From positions 3,015,579 to 3,079,578 of the forward strand of contig NZ_CP031841.1 in assembly GCF_003432385.1 (NCBI RefSeq): a DNA stretch of 64,000 bases, in the 5' to 3' direction. Each line of letters starts with the position of its first letter. The stretch's first letter is position 1. The translations under genes and the position numbers were made by a program. The notes under the pieces were generated by a model. That model had not been told where the DNA came from. It did no database searches and saw only the letters and a program-made list of their open reading frames with translations. This document shows, in pieces, positions 45,862 through 56,252 of the stretch. This stretch comes from Breoghania sp. L-A4 (GTDB taxonomy: Bacteria; Pseudomonadota; Alphaproteobacteria; Rhizobiales; Stappiaceae).

Positions 45862-46539
45862 TGCGAACGTCCTTTTACACGTTAGAAATCAATGAACTAG
45901 AATTTCCATTTCCTACCACGGAAAAACCATCCAGTACGAAAGTGCGTCCTTCAAACATCGAAGACAGCCATACAATGCTCCGCGCTCCGCCAACTCCGCA
46001 CGATTGAGCGCAAAACCAACGTCTCACAGTTGAGGCGCCTCATGACCGGTGGGCGCCAATGGCCCCACACTCATTGCATCCACACATCGACCGCAGCCGG
46101 TCATCCGTCAATGTCTCCATTCAAATGCTGACGCCAGTTGCCAGATACCGTGTCTCGGCTACGCCAACTGCATTTGCGGAATCGCGAGCTTCCCCTCTCA
46201 GCCCCCCCTGCCGAGGCCCGATTTCTGACCAGATATGCCGTGCGGTCGTCAGCGGTTTCCACCTGGGATCGAAACGCAGGCCGGCGTCTCGCGCCCGGGC
46301 GCCTATTTTACAGGCAATTCCCGATGTGCCTGGCGGGCTCATGTTTCGGCTCCAATGAACTGAAAAACAACAGTAAATTTTCAAAGTCGCCGTTTGAGGC
46401 CGTTGAATCTTTGATCTGGAGCATTCCCGGTAAACATGATTGCATGCAATCTGGATTCTTTCACCACTCGGTGTCACACGGATCCGGCCGGCGGATCGAA
46501 CTGGCCACTCCGCCTCAGAACCATGCCCGGAACCGCACC
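45862..46539. other. Gene-free region before the nitrogen-scavenging cluster
   Basis: About 680 bases in which composition returns to GC-rich. It holds the candidate operator at 46439-46450, and presumably the promoter for the allophanate-hydrolase-like gene and the oxygenase. No gene was recognised. Confidence 0.4.
46439..46450. promoter_or_regulatory. Palindrome ATTGCATGCAAT, candidate GntR operator (site 1)
   Basis: A perfect 12-base palindrome 89 bases before the allophanate-hydrolase-like gene. The identical 12-mer recurs at 48025 and a relative at 60451, each beside a transcription unit of the same cluster, and a GntR-family gene is in the cluster. Confidence 0.6.
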
Positions 46540-46980
46540 ATGACCCTTGCCGCCCCAGAAACACCCCCCGCCCCCGGCGAGATCCTCCTCGCGGTGGTCG
46601 GTGCGCATCTGCGCGGCATGCCGCTGAACGGCGAGTTGACCCGGCTTGATGCGCGTTTCGTCGAGAGCGCGCGCACCAGCGCCGACTACCGGCTCTATGC
46701 GCTCACCGGCCAGTCCGTGCCCAAGCCGGGCATGCTGCGCGGCCCCAAGGGCAGCGGCGGCGCGATCGCGCTGGAACTCTGGGCCATGACCCCGGCCGGC
46801 TTCGGGATTTTCGTGGCCGGCGTCCCCTCGCCCATGAGCATCGGCACCGTGCTTTTGGAGGACGGCCGCAGCGTCAAGGGCTTTCTGGTAGAGCCAGAGG
46901 CGCTTGAGGGCGCGGACGACATCACGGCGCTGGGCGACTGGCGCGCCTATGTCGCCCGCCGCGCCGAAGCCGCCCGCTAG
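46540..46980 (+). CDS. Stand-alone allophanate hydrolase C-terminal domain protein
   Basis: A 146-residue protein that matches the C-terminal (AtzF-C / DUR1,2-type) domain of allophanate hydrolase and not its amidase half. It carries AVVGAHLRGMPLNGELTRLDARFVESARTSADYRLYAL in outline, KPGMLRG, GGAIALELWAMTPAGFGIFVAGVPSPMSIGTVLLEDGRSVKGF and ITALGDWRAYVA. In full-length enzymes this domain decarboxylates N-carboxycarbamate. Here it may work with an amidase encoded elsewhere, or with AtzE. It is followed by the oxygenase gene after 26 bases. Confidence 0.85.
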   Translation: MTLAAPETPPAPGEILLAVVGAHLRGMPLNGELTRLDARFVESARTSADYRLYALTGQSVPKPGMLRGPKGSGGAIALELWAMTPAGFGIFVAGVPSPMSIGTVLLEDGRSVKGFLVEPEALEGADDITALGDWRAYVARRAEAAR

Positions 46981-47006
46981 GAAATCAGACGCCGCAGGAG
47001 ACCACC

Positions 47007-47975
47007 ATGAGCACCGACAGCCTGCCGATCATCGATCTCGCCCCGCTCGTCTCGGGCCAGCCCGCCGGCACGGAGCATGTGGCGCGCGAACTGGGCCGCG
47101 CCGCGCGCGAGACCGGGTTCTTCTACATCAGCGGCCACGGCGTCGACACGGCGCTCATCGACAGTGTGTTCAAGGCGTCGCACGCGTTCTTCGCCGAGCC
47201 GGTGGAGACGAAAATGAAGCTCACCGAGGGCTTCTTTGCGAGCAACCGCGGCTATGTGCCGATGAAGGGCGAAAGCCTCGATCCCACCAAGCCCGCCGAT
47301 CTGAAGGAGGCCTACAACATCGGCCTCGATCTGGCGGCCGACGACCCGCGGATTCTCTCCGGGGAGCCGTTCCGCGCCGTCAACCAGTGGCCGGAGATCG
47401 GCGGCTGGCGCGAGACCATGCTGGCGTATTTCGACGTCGTCTGGACCCTCGGCCGCCGACTGCACCGGGCCATCGCCACCGACCTGGGCGCGGATCCGCT
47501 GTTTTTCGAGGACAAGCTCGACGCGCCGATGGCGACGTTGCGCCTGCTGCACTATCCGCCGCATCCGCCGGTAGCGGAAGCCGGCCAGGCCGGCGCGGGC
47601 ACCCACACCGACTACGGCAACGTCACGATTCTGCTGCCCGATGATGTCGGTGGGCTGGAGGTCCAGCGCCGCGACGGCGCCTGGATCAAGGCGCCGACCG
47701 TTCCCGGGGCCTTCGTGTGCAACATCGGCGACTGCCTGATGCGCTGGACCAACGACACCTATGTCTCCACCCCGCACCGGGTGGTCAATGCAAGCGGACG
47801 CGAACGCTATTCGGTGGCGTTTTTCCTCGACCCCAACCCGGACGCCACCGTCGCCTGCCTGCCGTCGTGCGAAAGCGCCGCGAACCCGGCAAAATATCCG
47901 CCCGTCTCCGCCGCCGACTATCTCAAGGGCCGCCTCGACGCCACCTACGCCGCGGTGAAGAGCGCGCAGGGCTGA
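47007..47975 (+). CDS. 2-Oxoglutarate/Fe(II)-dependent oxygenase (isopenicillin-N-synthase family)
   Basis: Non-heme iron oxygenase of 322 residues. Its N-terminal DIOX_N part has PIIDLAPLVSGQPAG and ETGFFYISGHGVD. The jelly-roll core has the iron ligands His200, Asp202 (AGTHTDYGNVTILL) and His257 (STPHRVVN) and the 2-oxoglutarate pair Arg267/Ser269 (RERYSVAFFLDP). Substrate unknown. In this cluster it may hydroxylate a purine, pyrimidine or ureide before ring opening. It ends in a strong terminator. Confidence 0.88.
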   Translation: MSTDSLPIIDLAPLVSGQPAGTEHVARELGRAARETGFFYISGHGVDTALIDSVFKASHAFFAEPVETKMKLTEGFFASNRGYVPMKGESLDPTKPADLKEAYNIGLDLAADDPRILSGEPFRAVNQWPEIGGWRETMLAYFDVVWTLGRRLHRAIATDLGADPLFFEDKLDAPMATLRLLHYPPHPPVAEAGQAGAGTHTDYGNVTILLPDDVGGLEVQRRDGAWIKAPTVPGAFVCNIGDCLMRWTNDTYVSTPHRVVNASGRERYSVAFFLDPNPDATVACLPSCESAANPAKYPPVSAADYLKGRLDATYAAVKSAQG

Positions 47976-48024
47976 AAAAGCGCCACGCGTCATGTGTGCT
48001 GAAAAATTAGTCACAAACACATAG

Positions 48025-48036
48025 ATTGCATGCAAT
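48025..48036. promoter_or_regulatory. Palindrome ATTGCATGCAAT, candidate GntR operator (site 2)
   Basis: Same 12-mer as at 46439. It sits between the oxygenase stop and the terminator stem, about 150 bases upstream of the sigma-54 promoter of the importer operon. Confidence 0.55.
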
Positions 48037-48068
48037 GGAAAGGGCGCCTCTGAGGGCGCCTTTTCCAT
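48035..48068 (+). terminator. Rho-independent terminator after the oxygenase gene
   Basis: ATGGAAAGGGCGCC pairs with GGCGCCTTTTCCAT around a short loop, with TTTT in the right arm. It separates the two-gene unit from the importer operon. Confidence 0.8.
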
Positions 48069-48183
48069 GCGGGAGCCAAGGCTCCGGCCGGGGCCGCACG
48101 CGGGCCCTGAATTCTCAAGCGAAAACAAATATTTGAAAATTTCTTGCGGCGCGGGGGCCGAATCCGCCCGCCGCCGCACCGCC

Positions 48184-48200
48184 TTGGCATGCCGGTTGCA
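48184..48200 (+). promoter_or_regulatory. Sigma-54 (-24/-12) promoter of the importer operon
   Basis: TTGGCATGCCGGTTGCA matches the RpoN consensus TTGGCACG-N4-TTGCA except for C to T at one position. The GG and GC dinucleotides (48186 and 48198) have the required 12-base offset. Transcription should start near 48211, about 60 bases before the BMP gene. Confidence 0.75.
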
Positions 48201-48272
48201 GTTCTTCTCGGCGAGGTCCGATCGCCGGCGAGGCGCAGCCCGCCGTCACGGTGACACGCAAAGGAGCTGATC

Positions 48273-49388
48273 ATGTCGAAATTCGAACTGTCCCGCCGGT
48301 CCCTGCTGCAAGGGTCCGCCGCCGGCATCCTGGGCCTGGCCGCCGCTGGTTTCCCCAAGCTGGCCTCCGCCGCCGGCCTGACGGTGGGCATCGTCTACGT
48401 CGGCCCGCGCGACGACTACGGCTGGAACCAGGCCCACGCGGTCGCAGCGGCCGCACTGAAAGAGGTTCCCGGCGTCACCGTCGTGGAGGAAGAGAGCGTT
48501 CCCGAAACCATCGCCGTCTCCAAGTCGATGGAGTCGATGATCAATCTCGACGGCGCGAACCTGCTGTTCGCGACCTCGTTTGGCTACTACAAGCCCTTCG
48601 TGCTCGACCTCGCCGCCAAATACCCCGACGTCCAGTTCCGCCACGCGGCCCCGCTGTGGAACAAGGACACCGATCCGATGAACGCCGGTTCCTACTTCGG
48701 CTATCTCGATCAGGCGCATTACGTCGACGGCATCGCCGCCGGCCTCTCCACCACCACCAACAAGCTCGGCTTCGTCGCCGCCAAGCCCATCGGCACCGTG
48801 CTGCGCAACATCAATTCCTTCCTGCTGGGTGCGAAGAAGGTCAATCCGGACGCCACCGTCCAGGTGATCTTCACCGGCGAATGGTCCATGCCGGTGCGCG
48901 AGGCGGAAGCCGCCAACGCGCTGGTGGATGCGGGCTGCGACGTGCTCACCTGTCATGTGGACGGCCCCAAGGTGGTCATAGAGACGGCCGAGGGACGCGG
49001 CGTGAAATGCTGCGGCCACAACGCCTCCCAGGCGCCGCTGGCGCCCAAGGGCTTCATCACCGGCGCGGAATACAAGTGGGCGACCATCTACAAGCAGTTC
49101 GCCACCGACCTGGCCGAGGGCAAGGAGCTGCCGAACTTCACCGGCGGCGGTTTCGACGTCGATTTCGTCCAGTCCACAGCCTATGGCGCAGGCGCAACCG
49201 AGGCGGCGATTTCGGCCGCCGACGCGGCCCGCGCCGAGGTGAAATCCGGCAAGCCGATCTTCACCGGTCCGCTCAAGAAGCAGGACGGCTCGGTGCTGCT
49301 CGAGGCTGGCGCCAGCCTCGACAACTACGAGCCCGCGCTCGACCAGACCGACTACCTGCTCGAAGGCGTCGTCGGCTCGATCACATAG
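48273..49388 (+). CDS. BMP/PnrA-family ABC transporter substrate-binding protein
   Basis: Periplasmic binding protein of 371 residues with a twin-arginine signal (SRRSLLQGSAAGILGLAAAGFPKLASA). The BMP (basic membrane protein) fold is seen in VGIVYVGPRDDYGWNQAHAVA, FATSFGYYKPFVLDLAAKYPDVQFRHA, GFVAAKPIGTVLRNINSFLLGAK and VKCCGHNASQAPLAPKGFITGA. This family binds nucleosides, purines and related compounds. It is the first gene of a ten-gene operon behind a sigma-54 promoter. Confidence 0.93.
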   Translation: MSKFELSRRSLLQGSAAGILGLAAAGFPKLASAAGLTVGIVYVGPRDDYGWNQAHAVAAAALKEVPGVTVVEEESVPETIAVSKSMESMINLDGANLLFATSFGYYKPFVLDLAAKYPDVQFRHAAPLWNKDTDPMNAGSYFGYLDQAHYVDGIAAGLSTTTNKLGFVAAKPIGTVLRNINSFLLGAKKVNPDATVQVIFTGEWSMPVREAEAANALVDAGCDVLTCHVDGPKVVIETAEGRGVKCCGHNASQAPLAPKGFITGAEYKWATIYKQFATDLAEGKELPNFTGGGFDVDFVQSTAYGAGATEAAISAADAARAEVKSGKPIFTGPLKKQDGSVLLEAGASLDNYEPALDQTDYLLEGVVGSIT

Positions 49389-49411
49389 GGCGGGACGCGG
49401 AACTTCAGGTG

Positions 49412-49515
49412 TCATCCCGGCCGAAGCGGAAGCGGAGAGCCGGGACCCAGTAGCCGCATGGATAATGCCCGACCCCTCTCCCCACGGGGAGAGGGGGTGC
49501 AGCCATCCGTCGTGG
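49412..49515. repeat. Palindromic repeats of families A and C in the BMP-permease gap
   Basis: GTCATCCCGGCCGAAGCG...GAGCCGGGACCCAGTAGCCG (about 49412-49455) is a family A copy. CCCCTCTCCCC / GGGGAGAGGGG (about 49482-49497) plus GCATCCGTCGTG-like flank is a family C copy, like the one inside cobN. Confidence 0.7.
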
Positions 49516-49577
49516 CGCCCCCGGGGTGTCCCGGACCGCAATGCGCCCCCAACGGGCCGCCAGGCAGGAGTGACGAC

Positions 49578-50692
49578 ATGGTCGATGCCGCAGAACCGAC
49601 GACATACGCGGCCTCCGCGCGCCCCTTCGCGGAATGGGTCGACCGGGTCCGCCGTTCCTCGGAATATGTGGTCATTCCGATCCTCGCGCTGGTGATCTCC
49701 GGACTGCTGTTCTCCGTCTTCCTGCTGCTTTTGGGCAAGTCGCCGGTCGACTTCTTCTCGCTGGTCTGGCGCGGCGGCTTCGGCACCAGCTTCTCCTGGC
49801 AGAATTCCCTGGTGCGCTCCGCCCCCTGGTGCTCACCGCGCTCTGCGTCGCCATTCCGGCGCGGCTGGGACTGGTGATCATCGGCGGCGAAGGCGCGCTG
49901 GTGCTCGGCGGTTTCGGCGCGGGCGCCATCGCCATCCCGTTTATTCCCTGGGCGCCGCCCTTCCTGATCCTCACCGTCATGGCGCTCGCCGCCGCCATCT
50001 GCGGCGGGCTGTGGATCGGCTTCGTCGGCGTGCTGCGCCACTATCGCGGCGTCAATGAGACCATCTCCTCGCTGCTGCTGTTCTACATCGCCGTTTCGAT
50101 CCTGAACTTCTTCGTCGAGGGCGCGCTGCGCGATCCGTCGGATCCCAACAAGCCCTCCACCATGCCGATTGGCCGTGACAACATGATCGGCGCGATTCCG
50201 GGCACCGACGTGCACTGGGGCCTGGTCGTCGGCATCCTGCTGTGTGTGGCGCTCTACATCCTGATGAACCGCACCACCTTCGGCTTCGCCGCCCGGATCA
50301 CCGGCGGCAACCTGCGCGCCGCCCAGGCGCAAGGCCTGCCGGTGGGCAAGCTGATGGTGATTTCCTGCGCCATCGCCGGGGCCTGCGCGGGCCTGGCCGG
50401 CTTCTTCGAGGTCGCCGCAATCCACGGCAAAGCCAACGCCTCGCTGATCGCCGGTTACGGCTTCACGGGAATTCTCGTGTCCTTCCTCGCCCGCCACAAC
50501 CCGCTGGTCATCGTGCCGGTCGCCATCTTCCTCGGCGGCATCGCGGCCTCGGGCGGGCTGATCCAGCGGCGCATGGACCTGCCCGACGCCACCGTGCTGG
50601 TGCTGCAGGGCCTGATCTTCCTCACCGTGCTGGTCAGCGAGACCTTCTACGGCCGCCTGGCGCTGTTTCGCGCCAAAGGAGACGCATCATGA
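49578..50692 (+). pseudogene. BMP-type ABC transporter permease 1, single-base frameshift
   Basis: First permease of the BMP/nucleoside-type importer. The opening frame gives EYVVIPILALVISGLLFSVFLLLLGKSPVDFFSLVWRGGFGTSFSWQNSLVRSAP and then fails at the C run 49822-49826. The protein resumes as LVLTALCVAIPARLGLVIIGGEGALVLGGFGAGAIA, with the remaining helices and the motif ARITGGNLRAAQAQGLP to 50692. One missing C explains it, so the intact protein would have about 371 residues. AGGAG precedes ATG 49578. Its stop overlaps the next gene as ATGA. Confidence 0.85.
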
Positions 50693-51612
50693 GCACCGGA
50701 GCGGATCTTGCCACCGTGCTGCTGGCGATGTTCGCCGGCGCCATTCGCGTCTCCACCCCGTTTCTCTTCGTCTCCCTGGGCGAACTGCTGACGGAGAAAT
50801 CCGGCCGCATCAATCTTGGCCTGGAAGGTACGCTGGTCTTCGGGGCCATGACCGGCTACGCCATCTCCTATCACACCGGCTCGCCCTGGCTCGGCGTGCT
50901 GATCGCGGGCTTCTCCGGCTCCGCCTTCGGCGCCCTGCACGGCATGCTGTGCCGTCTACCGAAGGTCAATGACATTGCCATCGGCATCGCGCTCATGCTG
51001 TTCGGCACCGGCTTGGCGTTCTTCTTCGGCAAGCCCTACATCCAGCCGCAGGCCCCGCGTCTGCCGTCGCTGTCGCTGGGCGGCTGGTCGGACAGCGCCT
51101 CGGTGCGCCAGGCGCTGGAAATCAATCCACTGTTCCTGCTCGGCATCGTGCTCGCCGTGGCCATGTGGTGGGCGCTGAAGAACACCCGCGCCGGGCTCAT
51201 CGTGCGCACCACCGGCGACAGCGCGCCCGCAGCCCTTGCGCTGGGCATCGACGTCAACCGCGTGCGCCTGCTCTCCACCATGCTGGGCGGCTTCTTCGCC
51301 GGTGTCGGCGGCTCGTTCCTGTCGCTCTACTACCCCGGAAGCTGGACGGAGGGCCTGTCCTCGGGTCAGGGACTGATGGCCGTGGCGCTGGTGATCTTCG
51401 CCCGCTGGAACCCGCTCTACTGCTTCGCCGCCGCCCTTCTGTTCGGCGCGGCAGGCGCGCTGGGTCCCGCTCTTCAGTCAATCGGCATCTCGCGCGGCTA
51501 CCACTTCTTCAACGCCGCTCCCTACATCATGACGCTGCTGATCATGATCGCCAGCGTCTCGCCCAAACGCTCGCTCAAGGGCGCGCCGGGCGAACTCTCT
51601 ATCACCAAATGA
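50689..51612 (+). CDS. BMP-type ABC transporter permease 2
   Basis: Second permease, 307 residues, eight to nine helices. Family marks are FVSLGELLTEKSGRINLGLEGTLVFGAM near the start, KNTRAGLIVRTTGDSAPAALALGIDVNRVRLLSTMLGG for the coupling region and GAAGALGPALQSIGI near the end. It starts inside the stop of permease 1 (ATGA). Confidence 0.93.
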   Translation: MSTGADLATVLLAMFAGAIRVSTPFLFVSLGELLTEKSGRINLGLEGTLVFGAMTGYAISYHTGSPWLGVLIAGFSGSAFGALHGMLCRLPKVNDIAIGIALMLFGTGLAFFFGKPYIQPQAPRLPSLSLGGWSDSASVRQALEINPLFLLGIVLAVAMWWALKNTRAGLIVRTTGDSAPAALALGIDVNRVRLLSTMLGGFFAGVGGSFLSLYYPGSWTEGLSSGQGLMAVALVIFARWNPLYCFAAALLFGAAGALGPALQSIGISRGYHFFNAAPYIMTLLIMIASVSPKRSLKGAPGELSITK

Positions 51613-51631
51613 AGAAAGGGACGCATTGATC

Positions 51632-52651
51632 ATGAACGGTCTGGGCGGTCTCAACAAATCTCCGAACGGCGTTGTCCTGGGCATGGTGCAGCTGCAACTG
51701 CCCACCGTGGTCACCAGGGCGGATCTCGCGGCCCAGACGCAGGTGATCGTCGACATGGTCGCCAAGGCGCGGCGCAACATGGCGACCATGGATCTGGTGG
51801 TGTTTCCTGAGTACGCCCTGCACGGGTTGTCGATGGACACCAACCCGGAGATCATGTGCACGCTCGACGGCCCCGAGGTCGCGGCCTTCAAGCAGGCCTG
51901 CATCGACCACGACATCTGGGGCTGCTTCTCCATCATGGAGCGCAACCCCGGCGGCATGCCCTACAACTCCGGCCTGATCATCGACAACACCGGAGAGCTG
52001 AAACTCTACTACCGCAAACTGCACCCCTGGGTGCCCGTCGAGCCGTGGGAGCCGGGCGACGTCGGCATTCCGGTGATCGAGGGGCCGAAGGGCTGCAAGC
52101 TGTCGCTGATCATCTGCCACGACGGCATGTTCCCCGAGATGGCGCGCGAGTGCGCCTACAAGGGCGCGGAAATCATGATCCGCACCGCCGGCTACACCGC
52201 GCCCATCCGCCAGTCCTGGGGCTTCACCAACCAGTCCAACGCCTTCTGCAACCTGATGGTCACCGCCAACGTCTGCATGTGCGGCTCCGACGGCAGCTTC
52301 GATTCCATGGGCGAGGGCATGATCGTCAACTTCGACGGCACGATCATCGCCCACGGCACCACGGGACGTGCCAACGAGATCATCACCGCGGAAGTCCGCC
52401 CCGACCTGGTGCGCGAGGCGCGCCTCAACTGGGGGGTGGAGAACAACATCTACCAGTTCGGCCACCGCGGCTATGTGGCGGTGAAGGGCGGCGCGCAGGA
52501 CTGTCCCTACACCTACATGCACGACCTTGCCGCCGGTGCCTACCGGCTGCCCTGGGAGGACTCTGTCCTGCACACCGACGGCACGTCGTGCGGCTTCCCG
52601 GCTCCCACGCGCGCCTTCGGCGAAAAGGATCTCAGCGATGCCGCGGAATGA
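51632..52651 (+). CDS. amiF: Formamidase / aliphatic amidase (nitrilase superfamily)
   Basis: Carbon-nitrogen hydrolase of 339 residues, closest in layout to AmiF formamidase, which yields formate and ammonia. The catalytic triad is Glu60 (VVFPEYALHG), Lys129 (LYYRKLHPW) and Cys162 (LIICHDGMFPEMARE). GCFSIMERNPGG and ENNIYQFGHRGYVA also follow AmiF. AmiE aliphatic amidase is the alternative. ATG at 51632 is used; an in-frame TTG at 51626 is possible. It lies 19 bases after permease 2 in the same operon. Confidence 0.88.
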   Translation: MNGLGGLNKSPNGVVLGMVQLQLPTVVTRADLAAQTQVIVDMVAKARRNMATMDLVVFPEYALHGLSMDTNPEIMCTLDGPEVAAFKQACIDHDIWGCFSIMERNPGGMPYNSGLIIDNTGELKLYYRKLHPWVPVEPWEPGDVGIPVIEGPKGCKLSLIICHDGMFPEMARECAYKGAEIMIRTAGYTAPIRQSWGFTNQSNAFCNLMVTANVCMCGSDGSFDSMGEGMIVNFDGTIIAHGTTGRANEIITAEVRPDLVREARLNWGVENNIYQFGHRGYVAVKGGAQDCPYTYMHDLAAGAYRLPWEDSVLHTDGTSCGFPAPTRAFGEKDLSDAAE

Positions 52652-52688
52652 GGTCAACAGGACGCCGCGCCGCGCCCGGCAACAAGCC

Positions 52689-52825
52689 GCCCATCCTTCG
52701 AGACGCCCGCTCGCGCGGGCTCCTCACGATGAGGCCGTCGGGTTGACAGCGCATGTTTCTCAAACGCTTCGACACACTCCTCCTCCTCCTGAGGATGGCC
52801 GCAAGGCCCGTCTCGAAGGATGGGC
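52689..52825. repeat. Palindromic repeat family B (GCCCATCCTTCGAGAC...)
   Basis: Left arm GCCCATCCTTCGAGACGCCC...TCCTCACGATGAGG and right arm CTCCTGAGGATGGCC...GTCTCGAAGGATGGGC form a long imperfect palindrome filling the gap between amiF and the next gene. A second copy is at 61662-61788. The element is a common intergenic repeat of Hyphomicrobiales. Confidence 0.8.
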
Positions 52826-52867
52826 CGCATCCTCGGTCGCTACAAAAGCCATCCCGGGGTTCCGCCC

Positions 52868-53590
52868 ATGACAACCCTCGACGAACGCATCGATCAAGCC
52901 ATGGTGCCGGGCGGCCGGACGGTGGCCTCCGATCCTTATGCCTGGCCGTTCGACGGCGATCTCCGACCGGAAAATACGGCGATCGTGGTCATCGACATGC
53001 AGGTCGATTTCTGCGCACCCGGCGGCTACGTGGATTCCATGGGCTACGACATTCAGCTGACGCGCGCGCCGATCGAGCCGATCGCCCGGCTGCTCGAAGG
53101 CGTCCGCGCGCGTGGCTTCACCGTCATCCATACCCGCGAAGGTCACAGGCCGGACCTCTCCGATCTGCCGGCGAACAAGCGCTGGCGCTCGCAGCGCATC
53201 GGCGCGGGCATCGGCGACCAGGGCCCCTGCGGGCGTATTCTCGTGCGCGGTGAGCCGGGATGGGAAATCATCCCCGAGCTGCAGCCAATCGCCGGCGAGC
53301 CCATCATCGACAAGCCCGGCAAGGGCAGCTTCCTCGCCACCGACTTCGATCTGGTTCTGCAAACCAAAGGCATCCGCAACATCGTGCTGACGGGCGTAAC
53401 CACTGACGTTTGCGTGCACACCACCATGCGCGACGCCAACGACCGCGGCTACGAATGCCTGCTGCTGTCCGACTGCACGGCGGCCACCAAGCTGGAAAAC
53501 CACCTCGCGGCGCTGGACATGGTGAAGATGCAGGGCGGCGTCTTCGGCGCGGTGGCCACCAGCGCGCAGTTTCTCGAAGGGATCGGGTGA
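52868..53590 (+). CDS. Isochorismatase-family amidohydrolase 1 (biuret hydrolase / RutB-like)
   Basis: Cysteine hydrolase of 240 residues. The triad is Asp43 ([15 protein letters not shown]), Lys152 ([13 protein letters not shown]) and Cys182 ([18 protein letters not shown]). This pattern occurs in biuret hydrolase (BiuH), ureidoacrylate amidohydrolase (RutB) and N-carbamoylsarcosine amidase. Next to an AtzD gene, biuret or a ureido acid is the best guess. The stop overlaps the atzD start (ATGA). The start at 52868 follows the family; no good ribosome site is visible. Confidence 0.88.
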   Translation: MTTLDERIDQAMVPGGRTVASDPYAWPFDGDLRPENTAIVVIDMQVDFCAPGGYVDSMGYDIQLTRAPIEPIARLLEGVRARGFTVIHTREGHRPDLSDLPANKRWRSQRIGAGIGDQGPCGRILVRGEPGWEIIPELQPIAGEPIIDKPGKGSFLATDFDLVLQTKGIRNIVLTGVTTDVCVHTTMRDANDRGYECLLLSDCTAATKLENHLAALDMVKMQGGVFGAVATSAQFLEGIG

Positions 53591-54704
53591 TGCGCCAGGC
53601 CAAGGTCCACCGCATCGCCACAAGCGCACCGGACGACGTATCCGGTCTGATGGCGGCGATCGGCGATGGCCGGATCGATCCCGCCGGCATCATCGCCATT
53701 CTCGGCAAGACCGAGGGCAACGGCTGCGTCAACGACTTCACCCGCGCCTTTTCCGTCTCCGCGCTCAAGCAGGCGCTGTCCGGACATCTCGACCGTGAGG
53801 CGCTCGAGCGCATCGCCTACGTCATGTCCGGCGGCACGGAAGGCGCGCTGTCGCCGCACATCGTCGTTTTCGAAAGCGGCAAGGCGGAGGCGGGCGGCTG
53901 CCCGGCGCTCGCCATCGGCAGCGCGCTGACCGCGCCCCTTCGGCCCGAGCATCTCGGCCGCATACAACAGGTCGCGCTTGTGGCCGACGGCGTGCGCGCC
54001 GCAATGACGGATGTCGGCATCAGCGATCCGGCGGACGTGCATTTCGTGCAGATCAAATGCCCGCTGCTCACCGCCGAGCGTATTGCTTCAGCCGATGCCC
54101 GCAACGAGACCGTCGCCATCCGCGACACGCTGAAATCTATGGGCTATTCGAGGGGCGCATCGGCGCTCGGCGTCGCCGTGGCGCTGGGCGAGATCGAAGC
54201 CGCCGGCATCACCGACGCATCGATCGTCCGCGACACGAACCTGTGGTCCTCGCGCGCCAGCACCTCGGCCGGCGTCGAACTGCTCAACCACGAGATCGTG
54301 GTTCTTGGCATGAGCGCCGACTGGTCCGGCCCGCTGGTCGTCGATCATGCCGTGATGGCCGACGGCATCGATGTCGAGCCCGTGCGTGCGGCCCTCAAAC
54401 GCCTGGGCTTTGCCGCCGACGGCCAATTGGCCCTACCCGAGCGCCAGCGCCTCGTCGCCCTTCTCGCCAAGGCCGAGCCGGGCAGCACGGGAAGCCTGCG
54501 CGGCGCGCGCCACACCATGCTCGACGACAGCGATATTTCCGCCACCCGCCACGCCCGCGCCTTTGTCGCGGGAGCGCTTGGCGCGCTTGTCGGCACCAGC
54601 GAGATTTACGTCTCCGGCGGCGCCGAGCACCAGGGGCCCGACGGCGGCGGCCCCGTCGCGCTCATCGCCACCCGCCCCGCGACCAGCCCTCAAGGAGTTC
54701 TCCC

Positions 54705-54708
<4 letters not shown>
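53590..54708 (+). CDS. atzD: Cyanuric acid amidohydrolase / barbiturase family (ring-opening amidohydrolase)
   Basis: Opens the cyanuric acid (or barbiturate) ring. The 372 residues have the three-repeat AtzD fold with all three Lys-Ser pairs: Lys40 (ILGKTEGNGCVNDFTR) with Ser80 (VMSGGTEGALSPH), Lys156 (VQIKCPLLT) with Ser226 (RASTSAGVE), and Lys293 (LAKAEPGS) with Ser342 (YVSGGAEHQGPDGGGP). RHTMLDDSDISATRHARA and MGYSRGASALGVAVALGE are also diagnostic. Overall it reads closer to AtzD than to barbiturase, but specificity cannot be fixed by eye. It overlaps both neighbours (ATGA and GTGA), so it is tightly coupled. Confidence 0.9.
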
Positions 54709-56251
<1,543 letters not shown>

Positions 56252-56252
<1 letters not shown>

